A stretch of DNA of 63,035 nt, from the NCBI GenBank assembly GCA_023663145.1, contig JAMPHZ010000017.1, positions 1 through 63,035 of the forward strand. The letters run 5' to 3'. A program made the position numbers and the translations under genes. The stretch's first letter is position 1. The number at the start of each line of letters is the position of its first letter. The notes beneath the pieces are model-generated. The model had not been told where the DNA came from. It saw nothing but the letters and a program-made list of their open reading frames with translations, and did no database searches. Positions 46,653-54,156 of the stretch are shown here, piece after piece. Source of the DNA: Odoribacter sp. (GTDB lineage: Bacteria; Bacteroidota; Bacteroidia; Bacteroidales; Muribaculaceae).

Positions 46653-46660
46653 CAAAATTA
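46653..46660 (-). promoter_or_regulatory. -7 box for the candidate small RNA
   Basis: TAATTTTG on the minus strand, 52 bp after the dtd stop. No TTTG lies at 19 bp, so it is only partially supported. Confidence 0.45.
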
Positions 46661-46711
46661 CACAGCTTTTTCGTTAATATTAATATAATAAATTTAAACT
46701 ATGTTAAAAAA

Positions 46712-47164
46712 TCACTCATTCAGCCGAGTGTCAATGATGATCGTTACAGGGCCATCATTGACCAACGCTACTTTCATGTCTGCTCCAAAAACTCCTTTTG
46801 CTGTGGGACGTCCCAATATCTGACTGGTAATCTCGGCGTACAGATCGTACATTCTTGTTGCCTCATCGTGGCCGGCGGCACGGAAATATCCGGGGCGATT
46901 GCCCTTACGGGTAGAAGCCATGAGCGTGAACTGGCTCACGGCCAATATCGAGCCACCAACATCAGCCACCGAACGGTTCATCACGCCATTCTCATCATTA
47001 AAAATACGCAAGGCCACCGTTTTGGCAGCAAGACGCCGGCAGTCATCTTCCGTGTCACCGTTCTCAACACCGACAAGTACCATAAGCCCGGCACCTATCG
47101 TCCCTACGGTCTTTCCGTCTACAGTCACAGAAGCCTCACTGACCCGTTGTATCACTATTCTCAT
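46712..47164 (-). CDS. dtd: D-aminoacyl-tRNA deacylase
   Basis: Removes D-amino acids mischarged on tRNA. 150 residues, with N-terminal MRIVIQRVSEASVTV, the signature SQFTLMASTRKGNRPGYF (SQFTL motif), and the C-terminal GxP segment NDGPVTIIIDT. Its first 29 bp overlap the end of uvrC, so translation is coupled. Confidence 0.97.
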   Translation of the reverse strand: MRIVIQRVSEASVTVDGKTVGTIGAGLMVLVGVENGDTEDDCRRLAAKTVALRIFNDENGVMNRSVADVGGSILAVSQFTLMASTRKGNRPGYFRAAGHDEATRMYDLYAEITSQILGRPTAKGVFGADMKVALVNDGPVTIIIDTRLNE

Positions 47165-48983
47165 TAGTTATATCGTTATTATGTAAAGAATTATATATAA
47201 CTTTAGCCTTTGCCCTACCTACGACCTCTGCAATATCGGCCTCGGGAGCTTCTTTTACGCGTCTGACGCTGCGGAAGTGTGAAAGCAGGGCTGTACGTGT
47301 CTTTTCACCGACACCCTTTATGCTGTCAAGTTCGCTTGTGATGGCATTTTTGCTGCGACGATTGCGGTGATGAGTGATGCCGAATCGGTGAGCCTCATCA
47401 CGCAAATGTTGCACTATACGCAGTGATTCACTGTTCTTATCAATGTAGAGCGGAATGCTGTCACCGGGGAAGTATATTTCCTCAAGCCGTTTGGCTATAC
47501 CTACAACAGATATTTTGCCACGCAAGCCCATGTCTTCAAGAGCTTCTACCGCAGCACTGAGCTGTCCCTTGCCGCCGTCAACGACAATCAGCTGCGGCAA
47601 TTCCAGGCCCTCCTCCATCATTCGGGTATATCGACGGGTAAGCACTTCGCGCATCGAAGCGAAATCATCGGGGCCCTCGACTGTCTTTATATTGAAATGG
47701 CGATAATCACGCTTCGAAGGCTTGGCGTCGCGGAAAACCACACATGAAGCAACGGGATTTGTTCCCTGGATGTTTGAATTATCAAAGCATTCTATATGCC
47801 GGGGTAGTTCGGGCAGACGAAAGTCAGACTGCATGCGCTCGAGGGTCTTCATAAGGCGCTGCTCGGGATTGTGCTTCGCCATAGCTTTCAGATCGTCGAT
47901 ACGGTTTTGGCGGGCATTGCGCTGCGAGACGTCAAGCAACTTGAATTTATCACCCCGCCGCGGCACAGAGAAAGTAACCTCCGGCATCTCAACCTGTGGC
48001 ACCTCAGCCACCACAACCTCATCATAAACCACGCCAAGTGTCTGTGCAATCTCAGCCATGGCATATTCAAGCAATTCACTCCGGGTCTCACTCAGCGACC
48101 TTTTGTAACGCAAGGTAACACTCCTGACCACTGCTCCGTTGCGCACGTGCATGTAATTGATGTATACATCGCTGTCACCCTCGCGATCATCAAAGCCAAA
48201 TACATCTATATCTCCTACCGTCTGTGAAACGATAACACTCTTTGCCTGATAATTCTCAAGCAAGCGATATCTTTCCTTAAGCTCCTGAGCTTCCTCAAAC
48301 TTCAATTCTGACGCCAGACGCCCCATTTCTCCACGCAGATACTCAAGCAGGCGGCCGGTATCACCCCTCAATATCTGTTTCACATGCTCTATATAATTGC
48401 GGTATTGCTCAACAGGTATCAAGCCTATGCAGCATCCCTTACACCGTTTTATATGATATTGCAGACACAGACGTCCACTTCCTCTCGCTATGTAATCAGG
48501 AGTGATGGGCAAGCGGCATGTACGCAACGGATACAACTCGCGCAACAGATCTATGACCGTGCGAGCCACAGCTGTGTTTGTATACGGCCCGTAGTATTTC
48601 GATCCGTCCTTTATATGCTGACGTGTAAGAAATACACGCGGATACAATTCATTTGTAACCACAATCCACGGATAAGATTTATCGTCCTTGAGCAGGACAT
48701 TATATCGGGGCTGATACTCCTTTATCATGGAGTTCTCAAGATTGAGGGCATCCTGCTCTGTAGGGACCACGATGTATTTCATATCCGCAATATTACGCAC
48801 AAGGAGATTTGTGCGTAATACATCGTGGGTGCGGTTGAAATAAGACGATACCCGCCGTTTAAGATTCTTGGCCTTACCTACATATATGACGGTGCCTGCG
48901 GCATCAAAATACATGTACACGCCGGGGGTATCGGGTAGGAAGGATATCTTTTCCTTCAGCGCTTCTGACTTTTCGTGTTTCAT
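47136..48983 (-). CDS. uvrC: Excinuclease ABC subunit C
   Basis: Makes both incisions in nucleotide excision repair. The GIY-YIG nuclease is at the N-terminus (PGVYMYFDAAGTVIYVGKAKNLKRRVSSYF), a UVR motif follows near residue 210, then the RNase H-like domain (HIECFDNSNIQGTNPVASCVVF; VVDGGKGQLSAA) and C-terminal helix-hairpin-helix motifs (LDSIKGVGEKTRTALLSHF). At 615 residues it is normal. A terminator separates it from apt, leaving an unusually short leader; its promoter is not evident. Confidence 0.98.
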   Translation of the reverse strand: MKHEKSEALKEKISFLPDTPGVYMYFDAAGTVIYVGKAKNLKRRVSSYFNRTHDVLRTNLLVRNIADMKYIVVPTEQDALNLENSMIKEYQPRYNVLLKDDKSYPWIVVTNELYPRVFLTRQHIKDGSKYYGPYTNTAVARTVIDLLRELYPLRTCRLPITPDYIARGSGRLCLQYHIKRCKGCCIGLIPVEQYRNYIEHVKQILRGDTGRLLEYLRGEMGRLASELKFEEAQELKERYRLLENYQAKSVIVSQTVGDIDVFGFDDREGDSDVYINYMHVRNGAVVRSVTLRYKRSLSETRSELLEYAMAEIAQTLGVVYDEVVVAEVPQVEMPEVTFSVPRRGDKFKLLDVSQRNARQNRIDDLKAMAKHNPEQRLMKTLERMQSDFRLPELPRHIECFDNSNIQGTNPVASCVVFRDAKPSKRDYRHFNIKTVEGPDDFASMREVLTRRYTRMMEEGLELPQLIVVDGGKGQLSAAVEALEDMGLRGKISVVGIAKRLEEIYFPGDSIPLYIDKNSESLRIVQHLRDEAHRFGITHHRNRRSKNAITSELDSIKGVGEKTRTALLSHFRSVRRVKEAPEADIAEVVGRAKAKVIYNSLHNNDITNENSDTTGQ

Positions 48984-48992
48984 AGAGGAGAA

Positions 48993-49024
48993 ACAAATAG
49001 GGCCGTAAATTCGGCCCTATTTGT
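48993..49024 (-). terminator. Perfect 13-bp hairpin between apt and uvrC
   Basis: ACAAATAGGGCCG pairs completely with its complement around a 6-nt loop, 24 bp past the apt stop and 10 bp before the uvrC ATG. Because it lies in the uvrC leader it could also act as an attenuator. Confidence 0.7.
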
Positions 49025-49047
49025 CTATCATTTGTTAAACAGGGATA

Positions 49048-49566
49048 TCAATAAGTAATGAGAGAAGTTACCTCCGCATCGGCAGGTAGGTTCTTGCGAC
49101 CATTCAGAGCAGAGATCTCAATAATGAAATTTATGTAGATTTTCTTGGGATTGAAGCTTTTTACAAGATTATAGGCCGCCATCATAGTGCCGCCTGTAGC
49201 AAGTACATCATCATGAATAACCACGATATCATCGGGTGTTATGGCATCTTTATGTATCTCGATGGTATCGGTTCCATACTCTTTCTCGTAGGTCTGTGCC
49301 ACAGTATCGGCAGGCAGCTTACCGGGCTTGCGGGCCGGCACAAAACCGGCTCCGAGCTCAAACGCAAGGATAGAACCGCCTATGAATCCGCGAGACTCAA
49401 TTCCCACTACTTTGGTAACGCCTTTATCACGATAAAGTTGAGAAAGGTCCCAACCAATGATATGCAGCGCTCGTGGATCTTTAAACGCAGTTGTGAGGTC
49501 TTTGAAGATAACCCCCTTGGTGGGAAAGTCAACCACATCGCGAATTTTTGACTTGATGTATTCCAT
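49048..49566 (-). CDS. apt: Adenine phosphoribosyltransferase
   Basis: Makes AMP from adenine and PRPP in purine salvage. 172 residues with FPTKGVIFKDLTTAF near the N-terminus, the segment KVVGIESRGFIGGSILAFELGAGF, and the PRPP-binding loop VVIHDDVLATGGTMMAAYNL. It follows mnmG by 67 bp, and the intervening sequence contains a parS site. Confidence 0.98.
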   Translation of the reverse strand: MEYIKSKIRDVVDFPTKGVIFKDLTTAFKDPRALHIIGWDLSQLYRDKGVTKVVGIESRGFIGGSILAFELGAGFVPARKPGKLPADTVAQTYEKEYGTDTIEIHKDAITPDDIVVIHDDVLATGGTMMAAYNLVKSFNPKKIYINFIIEISALNGRKNLPADAEVTSLITY

Positions 49567-49615
49567 TTTAATTATGTTGTTAAATATTTGATTTTAAATT
49601 GAATTAGAGTCGAAT

Positions 49616-49631
49616 TGTTTCACGTGAAACA
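49616..49631. promoter_or_regulatory. parS centromere-like site (perfect ParB-binding palindrome)
   Basis: The 16-mer TGTTTCACGTGAAACA is identical to the B. subtilis parS consensus, and the palindrome extends one base on each side. ParB loads here and spreads to segregate the replication-origin region. It lies in the gap between the mnmG stop and the apt start, a place parS sites near origins have been described. No parA or parB gene is in the window. Confidence 0.9.
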
Positions 49632-49633
49632 AT

Positions 49634-51511
49634 TTATCTGTTCATCAGTAATAATAATATATTGACGTCGCTTGGTGATATGCCGGGTATACGGGAGGCT
49701 TGTCCGATAGTCGCAGGCTTGTGACGGCTGAGCTTTTGCCGTGCCTCTGTACTGATTGACTTGATATCATCATAATTGATCGTATCAGGTATTTTCAATT
49801 CCTCGAGGCGTTGAAGTTTTGCTGCCTGCTGTTGCTCTCTCTCAATATAACCTTGATATTTTATAAGAATCTCAGCAGCCTCAATAATCTCGTCGCTCCG
49901 ATCAGCAGGTAAGGTTTCTATCACACATCTCAATTCAGGCACATGCTCAGCCAATGCCTTGACAGATACGCCGGGCCGGCTGACTATAGTGATCAATTTC
50001 ACACCTTGTCGCAATGGTGAAGACGCTATGCTCTCAAGATACGCATTAATTTCATCAGGCCGCACTGTAGTTTCCCGGGATACTGATATAATACGATCAC
50101 GCAGGATGCGCTTTTGTTCTACGAGATTGAATCGCCGCTCATCACATAAACCGATACCATAAGCCTTCGGGGTAAGACGCATGTCAGCGTCATCCTGTCG
50201 AAGAAGTATACGATATTCGGCACGCGACGTAAACATACGGTAGGGTTCATCAACACCCTTTGTCACAAGATCGTCGATAAGGACACCTATATAAGCCTCG
50301 TCACGCGATAATGTAAGCGGAGCTTTCCCAAGAATGGCCAGGGCTGCATTAGCTCCGGCCACAAGGCCCTGCCCCGCGGCTTCCTCATAGCCTGTGGTGC
50401 CATTAATCTGACCTGCAAAGAACAAGTTTGCCACAAGACGGGTCTCAAGGGTGTGCCGCAACTGTGTGGGCGCAAAGAAGTCATATTCTATCGCATAACC
50501 GGGCCGGTAAATCATCACATCAGCAAGAGCAGGTATCGTCTCCATAGCGCGTATCTGCACATCCATGGGGAGCGACGATGAAAATCCGTTCAAATAAAAC
50601 TCCGTCGTTGTCTCACCCTCAGGTTCCAGGAATAACTGATGCTCAGACTTATCGGCAAAGGTGACAATCTTTGTCTCTATCGAGGGACAATATCGCGGAC
50701 CTATACTCTGTATCTGTCCATTGTAAAGTGGCGAATCAGGCAAACCGGCCCGCAATACGGCATGCGTGGCCTCGGAGGTATACACTATAAAACAATCACG
50801 CTGTTGCAACTTGCGTGAAACTTCAGGTAAGTAGGAGAATTTATGAAATGTATGATCACCCTCCTGGGGTATGGCCTTATCCCAATGTACTGATCTACCA
50901 TCAATGCGCACAGGCGTACCGGTCTTCATCCTGTCTGTCTCAAAACCGAGATTCTTCAATTGCTCCGTTATACCGTGGCTCGACGGCTCCGATATTCTTC
51001 CCCCTTCAAATCGGGTGCGGCCGATATGCATTAATCCATTCAGGAATGTTCCGGTTGTCAATACTACGGCTTTAGCCGTAAATACCGCTCCTTCAACAGT
51101 TTTCACTCCTTTAACAGTTCCATCTTCTATTATAAGAGAACATACATTGCCTTGCCACATATTGAGGTTAGGCATATGCTCAAGCATATCGCGCATAGTA
51201 AGTGAATACTTTGTACGGTCACTCTGCGCACGCGGACTCCACATTGCTGGTCCTTTCGAAGAGTTAAGCATTCTGAACTGAATTGACGTGAGGTCCGTAA
51301 CCACACCCATCAAGCCGCCCATTGCATCTATTTCCCTAACAATCTGCCCCTTGGCTATACCGCCTATTGCCGGATTGCAACTCATCTGCGCAATCTTGTG
51401 CATGTCAAGGGTAATGAGAAGCGTTGACACACCGAGCCGCGCGGCAGCAGCAGCAGCCTCGCAGCCGGCATGACCGGCGCCCACTACAATGACGTCAAAA
51501 TCAAACTTCAT
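49634..51511 (-). CDS. mnmG: tRNA uridine 5-carboxymethylaminomethyl modification enzyme MnmG (GidA)
   Basis: FAD-dependent partner of MnmE that modifies wobble uridines. 625 residues with the FAD motif DVIVVGAGHAGCEAAAAAARLG, the NAD/FAD signature region SCNPAIGGIAKGQIVREIDAMGG, and FFAGQINGTTGYEEAAGQGLVAGANAA. Often close to the replication origin in bacteria, consistent with the parS site right after its stop. It follows ybeY by 20 bp and probably shares its promoter. Confidence 0.98.
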   Translation of the reverse strand: MKFDFDVIVVGAGHAGCEAAAAAARLGVSTLLITLDMHKIAQMSCNPAIGGIAKGQIVREIDAMGGLMGVVTDLTSIQFRMLNSSKGPAMWSPRAQSDRTKYSLTMRDMLEHMPNLNMWQGNVCSLIIEDGTVKGVKTVEGAVFTAKAVVLTTGTFLNGLMHIGRTRFEGGRISEPSSHGITEQLKNLGFETDRMKTGTPVRIDGRSVHWDKAIPQEGDHTFHKFSYLPEVSRKLQQRDCFIVYTSEATHAVLRAGLPDSPLYNGQIQSIGPRYCPSIETKIVTFADKSEHQLFLEPEGETTTEFYLNGFSSSLPMDVQIRAMETIPALADVMIYRPGYAIEYDFFAPTQLRHTLETRLVANLFFAGQINGTTGYEEAAGQGLVAGANAALAILGKAPLTLSRDEAYIGVLIDDLVTKGVDEPYRMFTSRAEYRILLRQDDADMRLTPKAYGIGLCDERRFNLVEQKRILRDRIISVSRETTVRPDEINAYLESIASSPLRQGVKLITIVSRPGVSVKALAEHVPELRCVIETLPADRSDEIIEAAEILIKYQGYIEREQQQAAKLQRLEELKIPDTINYDDIKSISTEARQKLSRHKPATIGQASRIPGISPSDVNILLLLMNR

Positions 51512-51531
51512 TTATATCTGATTGCTAAAAG

Positions 51532-51960
51532 TTATATGAGATCAAACAGAACAAGAGCTGCATCCTCATGTGACTCCATGACTTCGCGCTCACCGGGTCC
51601 TTTATCATTAATTCCACATAAGTGAAGCACACCGTGAATTATAACTCGCAATAATTCACGCATATAGTCATCACCCAACTGTTCTGAATTACTTTTCACG
51701 GTATCGAGTGATATAAATATATCACCGCTTAGCATCTTGCCACGTGTGTTATCAAATGTAATGACATCTGTGTAATAATCGTGATTCAGGAATTGTCTGT
51801 TGACTTCTATAATTCCTTTGTCATCACAAAAGATATATGCAAGTTCACCGACTATCCGATCATGCTCCTTCGCAACCCGGATAATCCACTGCTCGATCTT
51901 GCTGAAATCTACGGCAGGAAGTTCAACATCCTGCGCTAACCATTGGAATGAATTAATCAT
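51532..51960 (-). CDS. ybeY: rRNA maturation endoribonuclease YbeY
   Basis: 142 residues. The metal site reads RVIIHGVLHLCGINDKGPGE: the first two His of the HGxLHLxGxxH motif are present, and the third position is Asp. From memory this H-to-D form is usual in Bacteroidetes. The segment DVITFDN precedes it as in the family. It leads an operon with mnmG, driven by a promoter with perfect spacing. Confidence 0.93.
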   Translation of the reverse strand: MINSFQWLAQDVELPAVDFSKIEQWIIRVAKEHDRIVGELAYIFCDDKGIIEVNRQFLNHDYYTDVITFDNTRGKMLSGDIFISLDTVKSNSEQLGDDYMRELLRVIIHGVLHLCGINDKGPGEREVMESHEDAALVLFDLI

Positions 51961-51977
51961 CTATCCTAATTGAAATG

Positions 51978-52008
51978 CAAAGTTAAAAAATTTTTTTGAA
52001 TCAGCAAA
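51978..52008 (-). promoter_or_regulatory. Consensus promoter for ybeY-mnmG
   Basis: TTTG (52008..52005), a 19-nt spacer and TAACTTTG (51985..51978), a full match, 18 bp before the ybeY ATG. TAAATTTG at 52012..52005 is a second, overlapping -7 match. Confidence 0.75.
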
Positions 52009-52220
52009 TTTAACAATCATTAAGTATTCGAATCCAGTTTAAATAAAATACAAGTCACCCAAAAATCATATTATTATCTAATTTACAGCATAATACATAA
52101 AATATAAGTCGTCAAGAATGCAAAATTATGATTTGACCGGCAATACGGTGGTAAAAAATCTCGTCTCAATCGCTCTAAGTCCGCCGTTAGTCCTCCCCTA
52201 CCCTGCCCCAGTCACCATAT
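52009..52220. other. AT-rich spacer with no recognised gene
   Basis: About 210 bp between the ybeY promoter and the downstream terminator of the RNA. A single TAATTTTG (52128..52121, minus strand) is the only motif seen; no open frame or hairpin is convincing. Confidence 0.5.
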
Positions 52221-52255
52221 AAAAATCCCGCCCGGTGAAATTCACAAAGGGCGGG
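52221..52255 (-). terminator. Second terminator on the minus strand after the RNA
   Basis: CCCGCCC pairs with GGGCGGG over a 15-nt loop, followed on the minus strand by ATTTTTAT. It backs up the first terminator of the 6S-like RNA and insulates ybeY. Confidence 0.75.
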
Positions 52256-52310
52256 AAATGTAGATACAGGGAAAACTAAAGTATGCTGTGCAGATAATGT
52301 GTATTGGCAT

Positions 52311-52344
52311 AAAATAAAAAAACCGGAGGCAATCATGCATCCGG
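52311..52344 (-). terminator. Primary terminator of the 6S-like RNA
   Basis: CCGGA and TCCGG plus GCA/TGC form a hairpin with one mismatch and the loop ATCA (TGAT on the RNA strand), followed on the minus strand by TTTTTTTATTTT. Confidence 0.8.
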
Positions 52345-52553
52345 CATATATAAAAAAACGATTCCGGTATAATAGCATTCAAAGCATGAGATATCGCGTT
52401 AGCGATGACTTCAAAATAATTATAGCAGAACCGGGGCTAATATGTCAAATTAAGACTTCCGACCGCGGTAACAGTTCCTAACCGACACTCTTGTCGAATT
52501 TGCCTTAGGGAACTGGCCGGAAGTAACCATTGATTATGTAAAACATGGTTTTG
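52316..52553 (-). ncRNA. Structured RNA, probable 6S RNA homolog
   Basis: A perfect promoter (52589-52559) and a strong terminator (52344-52311) bound an RNA of about 235 nt with no protein frame. ACTTCCG (52524..52518) pairs with CGGAAGT (52461..52455), enclosing an inner stem AGTTCC(C)TAA/TTAGGAACT and a CGACA/TGTCG hairpin; a second domain folds CCGGT...ACCGG around TATAAT/ATTATA. Two stretches read like E. coli 6S RNA as I recall it: GGCCAGTTCCCTAAGGC (52518..52502), compared with the 6S template region GGCCAGTCCCCTGAGCC, and ACAAGAGTGT (52494..52485). 6S RNA binds RNA polymerase by mimicking an open promoter. The 6S identity is a recalled match, not a search. Confidence 0.55.
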
Positions 52554-52558
52554 CAATG

Positions 52559-52589
52559 CAAAGTTAACTACAAAAACTATAAAGACAAA
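52559..52589 (-). promoter_or_regulatory. Consensus promoter for the 6S-like RNA
   Basis: TTTG (52589..52586), 19-nt spacer, TAACTTTG (52566..52559), a full match; start expected near 52553. It is divergent from the promoter at 52606-52636, with only 16 bp between their -33 elements. Confidence 0.85.
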
Positions 52590-52605
52590 AAAATGCCGCG
52601 ATTTT

Positions 52606-52636
52606 TTTGCCATGCGGTTAAAAATAATTAATTTTG
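52606..52636 (+). promoter_or_regulatory. Consensus promoter for the 228-residue protein and LPS cluster
   Basis: TTTG (52606-52609), 19-nt spacer, TAATTTTG (52629-52636). It would start near 52643, about 47 nt before the ATG at 52690. Confidence 0.8.
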
Positions 52637-52689
52637 CCAACCAAATATAAAAAGCCCAATCGTAACCACACCTCATTGATCAAAGCAAT

Positions 52690-53376
52690 ATGAAATTCTT
52701 AACCCGAGCACTTCTCTTCCTGACACTCACAACAGTGTCGCTTGGCGCATCGGCGCAGGATAGCCGCGAGTACATACGCAACTCAATAAGCGGATGGGGT
52801 GAATGCCGCAATGTGTCAATCACCCGCACCAACGGCGACCTTGCCATTTACGGTGCAAACGGCACATCACGGTCATCAGTCCCTTCAGCACTCGACCAGA
52901 AACTCGTGGAGCTGAACAGCAACCATAATTATATAGACGACGTGTGCCTGACAGAAAACGGGAATTGGGTTATATTGTATGACAATAACTGCTTTTGGTG
53001 GAACGGTATTCCATATAGCCTCGAACAGAAACTGCGCCAGTTCAACGGCGACGGAGAAACCGTGACATCTGTGACATTCAATGACTCCGGCGAATGGATG
53101 GTTGTGACGACCTCCCACATCGCTGCTTCAAATCAAACACTACAGGACTGGTTAGTCGAGGGTTGTGAAAAATGGGGCACTCTGTGGAGCGTTCACGTCG
53201 CCGACGACGGAGGTGCAGTAGCAGTGTATGAAAAAGGCTACCGCTACCGCGGCAACGTGCCACAAGAACTGAAAAACCGCCTTGGCGAGACCGACATCAA
53301 CGTATACCGCGCCAAACACGCCGGCAACTCATGGTTCTTTGCCGACAAACAAGGCAACTACGAATATAACATGTGA
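52690..53376 (+). CDS. Small secreted beta-repeat protein of unknown function
   Basis: 228 residues. A signal peptide (MKFLTRALLFLTLTTVSLGASAQ) is followed by about four repeats of a WD/propeller-like pattern, such as DVCLTENGNWVILYDNNCFWWNGIPYSLEQKLRQ and SVHVADDGGAVAVYEKGYRYRGNVPQELKNRL. Each has a 'xxNGxWVxxY..N' stretch followed by a helix-like 'P..L..KL'. I recognise no family. It is 12 bp before two glycosyltransferase genes, so it may be expressed with them, though the role in the cell envelope is inference. Confidence 0.8.
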   Translation: MKFLTRALLFLTLTTVSLGASAQDSREYIRNSISGWGECRNVSITRTNGDLAIYGANGTSRSSVPSALDQKLVELNSNHNYIDDVCLTENGNWVILYDNNCFWWNGIPYSLEQKLRQFNGDGETVTSVTFNDSGEWMVVTTSHIAASNQTLQDWLVEGCEKWGTLWSVHVADDGGAVAVYEKGYRYRGNVPQELKNRLGETDINVYRAKHAGNSWFFADKQGNYEYNM

Positions 53377-53388
53377 TCACCTGCTGCA

Positions 53389-54156
53389 ATGGATCTCATA
53401 ACGGCTACTATAATCACCCGAAACGAAGAAAGCAACCTCGAGAGATGCCTCAATGCCCTGCAAGGCGTGGCCGACGAGATTGTTGTAGTGGATTCCTACT
53501 CTACCGACCGCACACTTGACATCTGCCGGCACTACGGCTGCAAAGTAACACAACGCGAATTTCAAGGCTTCGGAAGCCAAAGGCAATATGCCACCGGACT
53601 TGCATCCAACACCTATATTCTCTCGATCGACGCCGACGAAGTGATCGACGAAGAGATGCGTTCCTACCTCATAAAATGCAAAAACGAAGGCTTCAAGCAC
53701 CGGGTATATGCGGCACATATCCTAAACTACTTCTGCGGACGCCCGATAAGGCATTCAGGATATAAACCCGTATGGCAGGTCAGACTATTCAACCGCCGCT
53801 ATGCCAATTGGAACCTGCGCGATTTCTCCGATCAGGTGGCTTTCCCCGACAGTGTAAACCCGGAGCCGCTTCCCGGCACAATACATCATTACCGCTGCGC
53901 CTCAATTGATGAATTTAAAAGAAAAGAAAACCGGCTGGCCGCACTAAAAGCAAAGGTAATCGCCGCAACAAATTCATCTATCGGCCCCTTTACACCACAT
54001 GCCCATGCTGTAATACAATACTTCAAGGCCCATATCCTGGATCTGTCTTTCCTTGACGGCAACAACGGCGCAGCCATTGCATCGCGCCGCTCACGCACAG
54101 CTTTCGAAGCCTACCGCATGGCGCGCCACATCATTAAAGAAAATAAAAATAAATGA
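53389..54156 (+). CDS. Family 2 glycosyltransferase (WaaE/KdtX-like)
   Basis: 255 residues. The N-terminal Rossmann-like core begins ATIITRNEESNLERCLNALQGVADEIVVVDSYSTDRTLDI. The metal-binding DxD reads SIDADEVID. QVRLFNRRYANW belongs to the lipopolysaccharide-core GT2 group. Its last bases overlap the next gene by 4 bp (ATGA). Probably adds a sugar to the lipopolysaccharide core or a related envelope glycan; donor unknown. Confidence 0.93.
   Translation: MDLITATIITRNEESNLERCLNALQGVADEIVVVDSYSTDRTLDICRHYGCKVTQREFQGFGSQRQYATGLASNTYILSIDADEVIDEEMRSYLIKCKNEGFKHRVYAAHILNYFCGRPIRHSGYKPVWQVRLFNRRYANWNLRDFSDQVAFPDSVNPEPLPGTIHHYRCASIDEFKRKENRLAALKAKVIAATNSSIGPFTPHAHAVIQYFKAHILDLSFLDGNNGAAIASRRSRTAFEAYRMARHIIKENKNK

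Noticed and set aside
46622..47167. 181-residue plus-strand frame over dtd and the small-RNA region
   Set aside because: Antisense to dtd, with low-complexity residues and no start context; the minus-strand gene is unambiguous.
52187..52378. 63-residue minus-strand frame over terminators
   Set aside because: It begins inside the RNA and runs through two terminator hairpins; composition is not coding-like.
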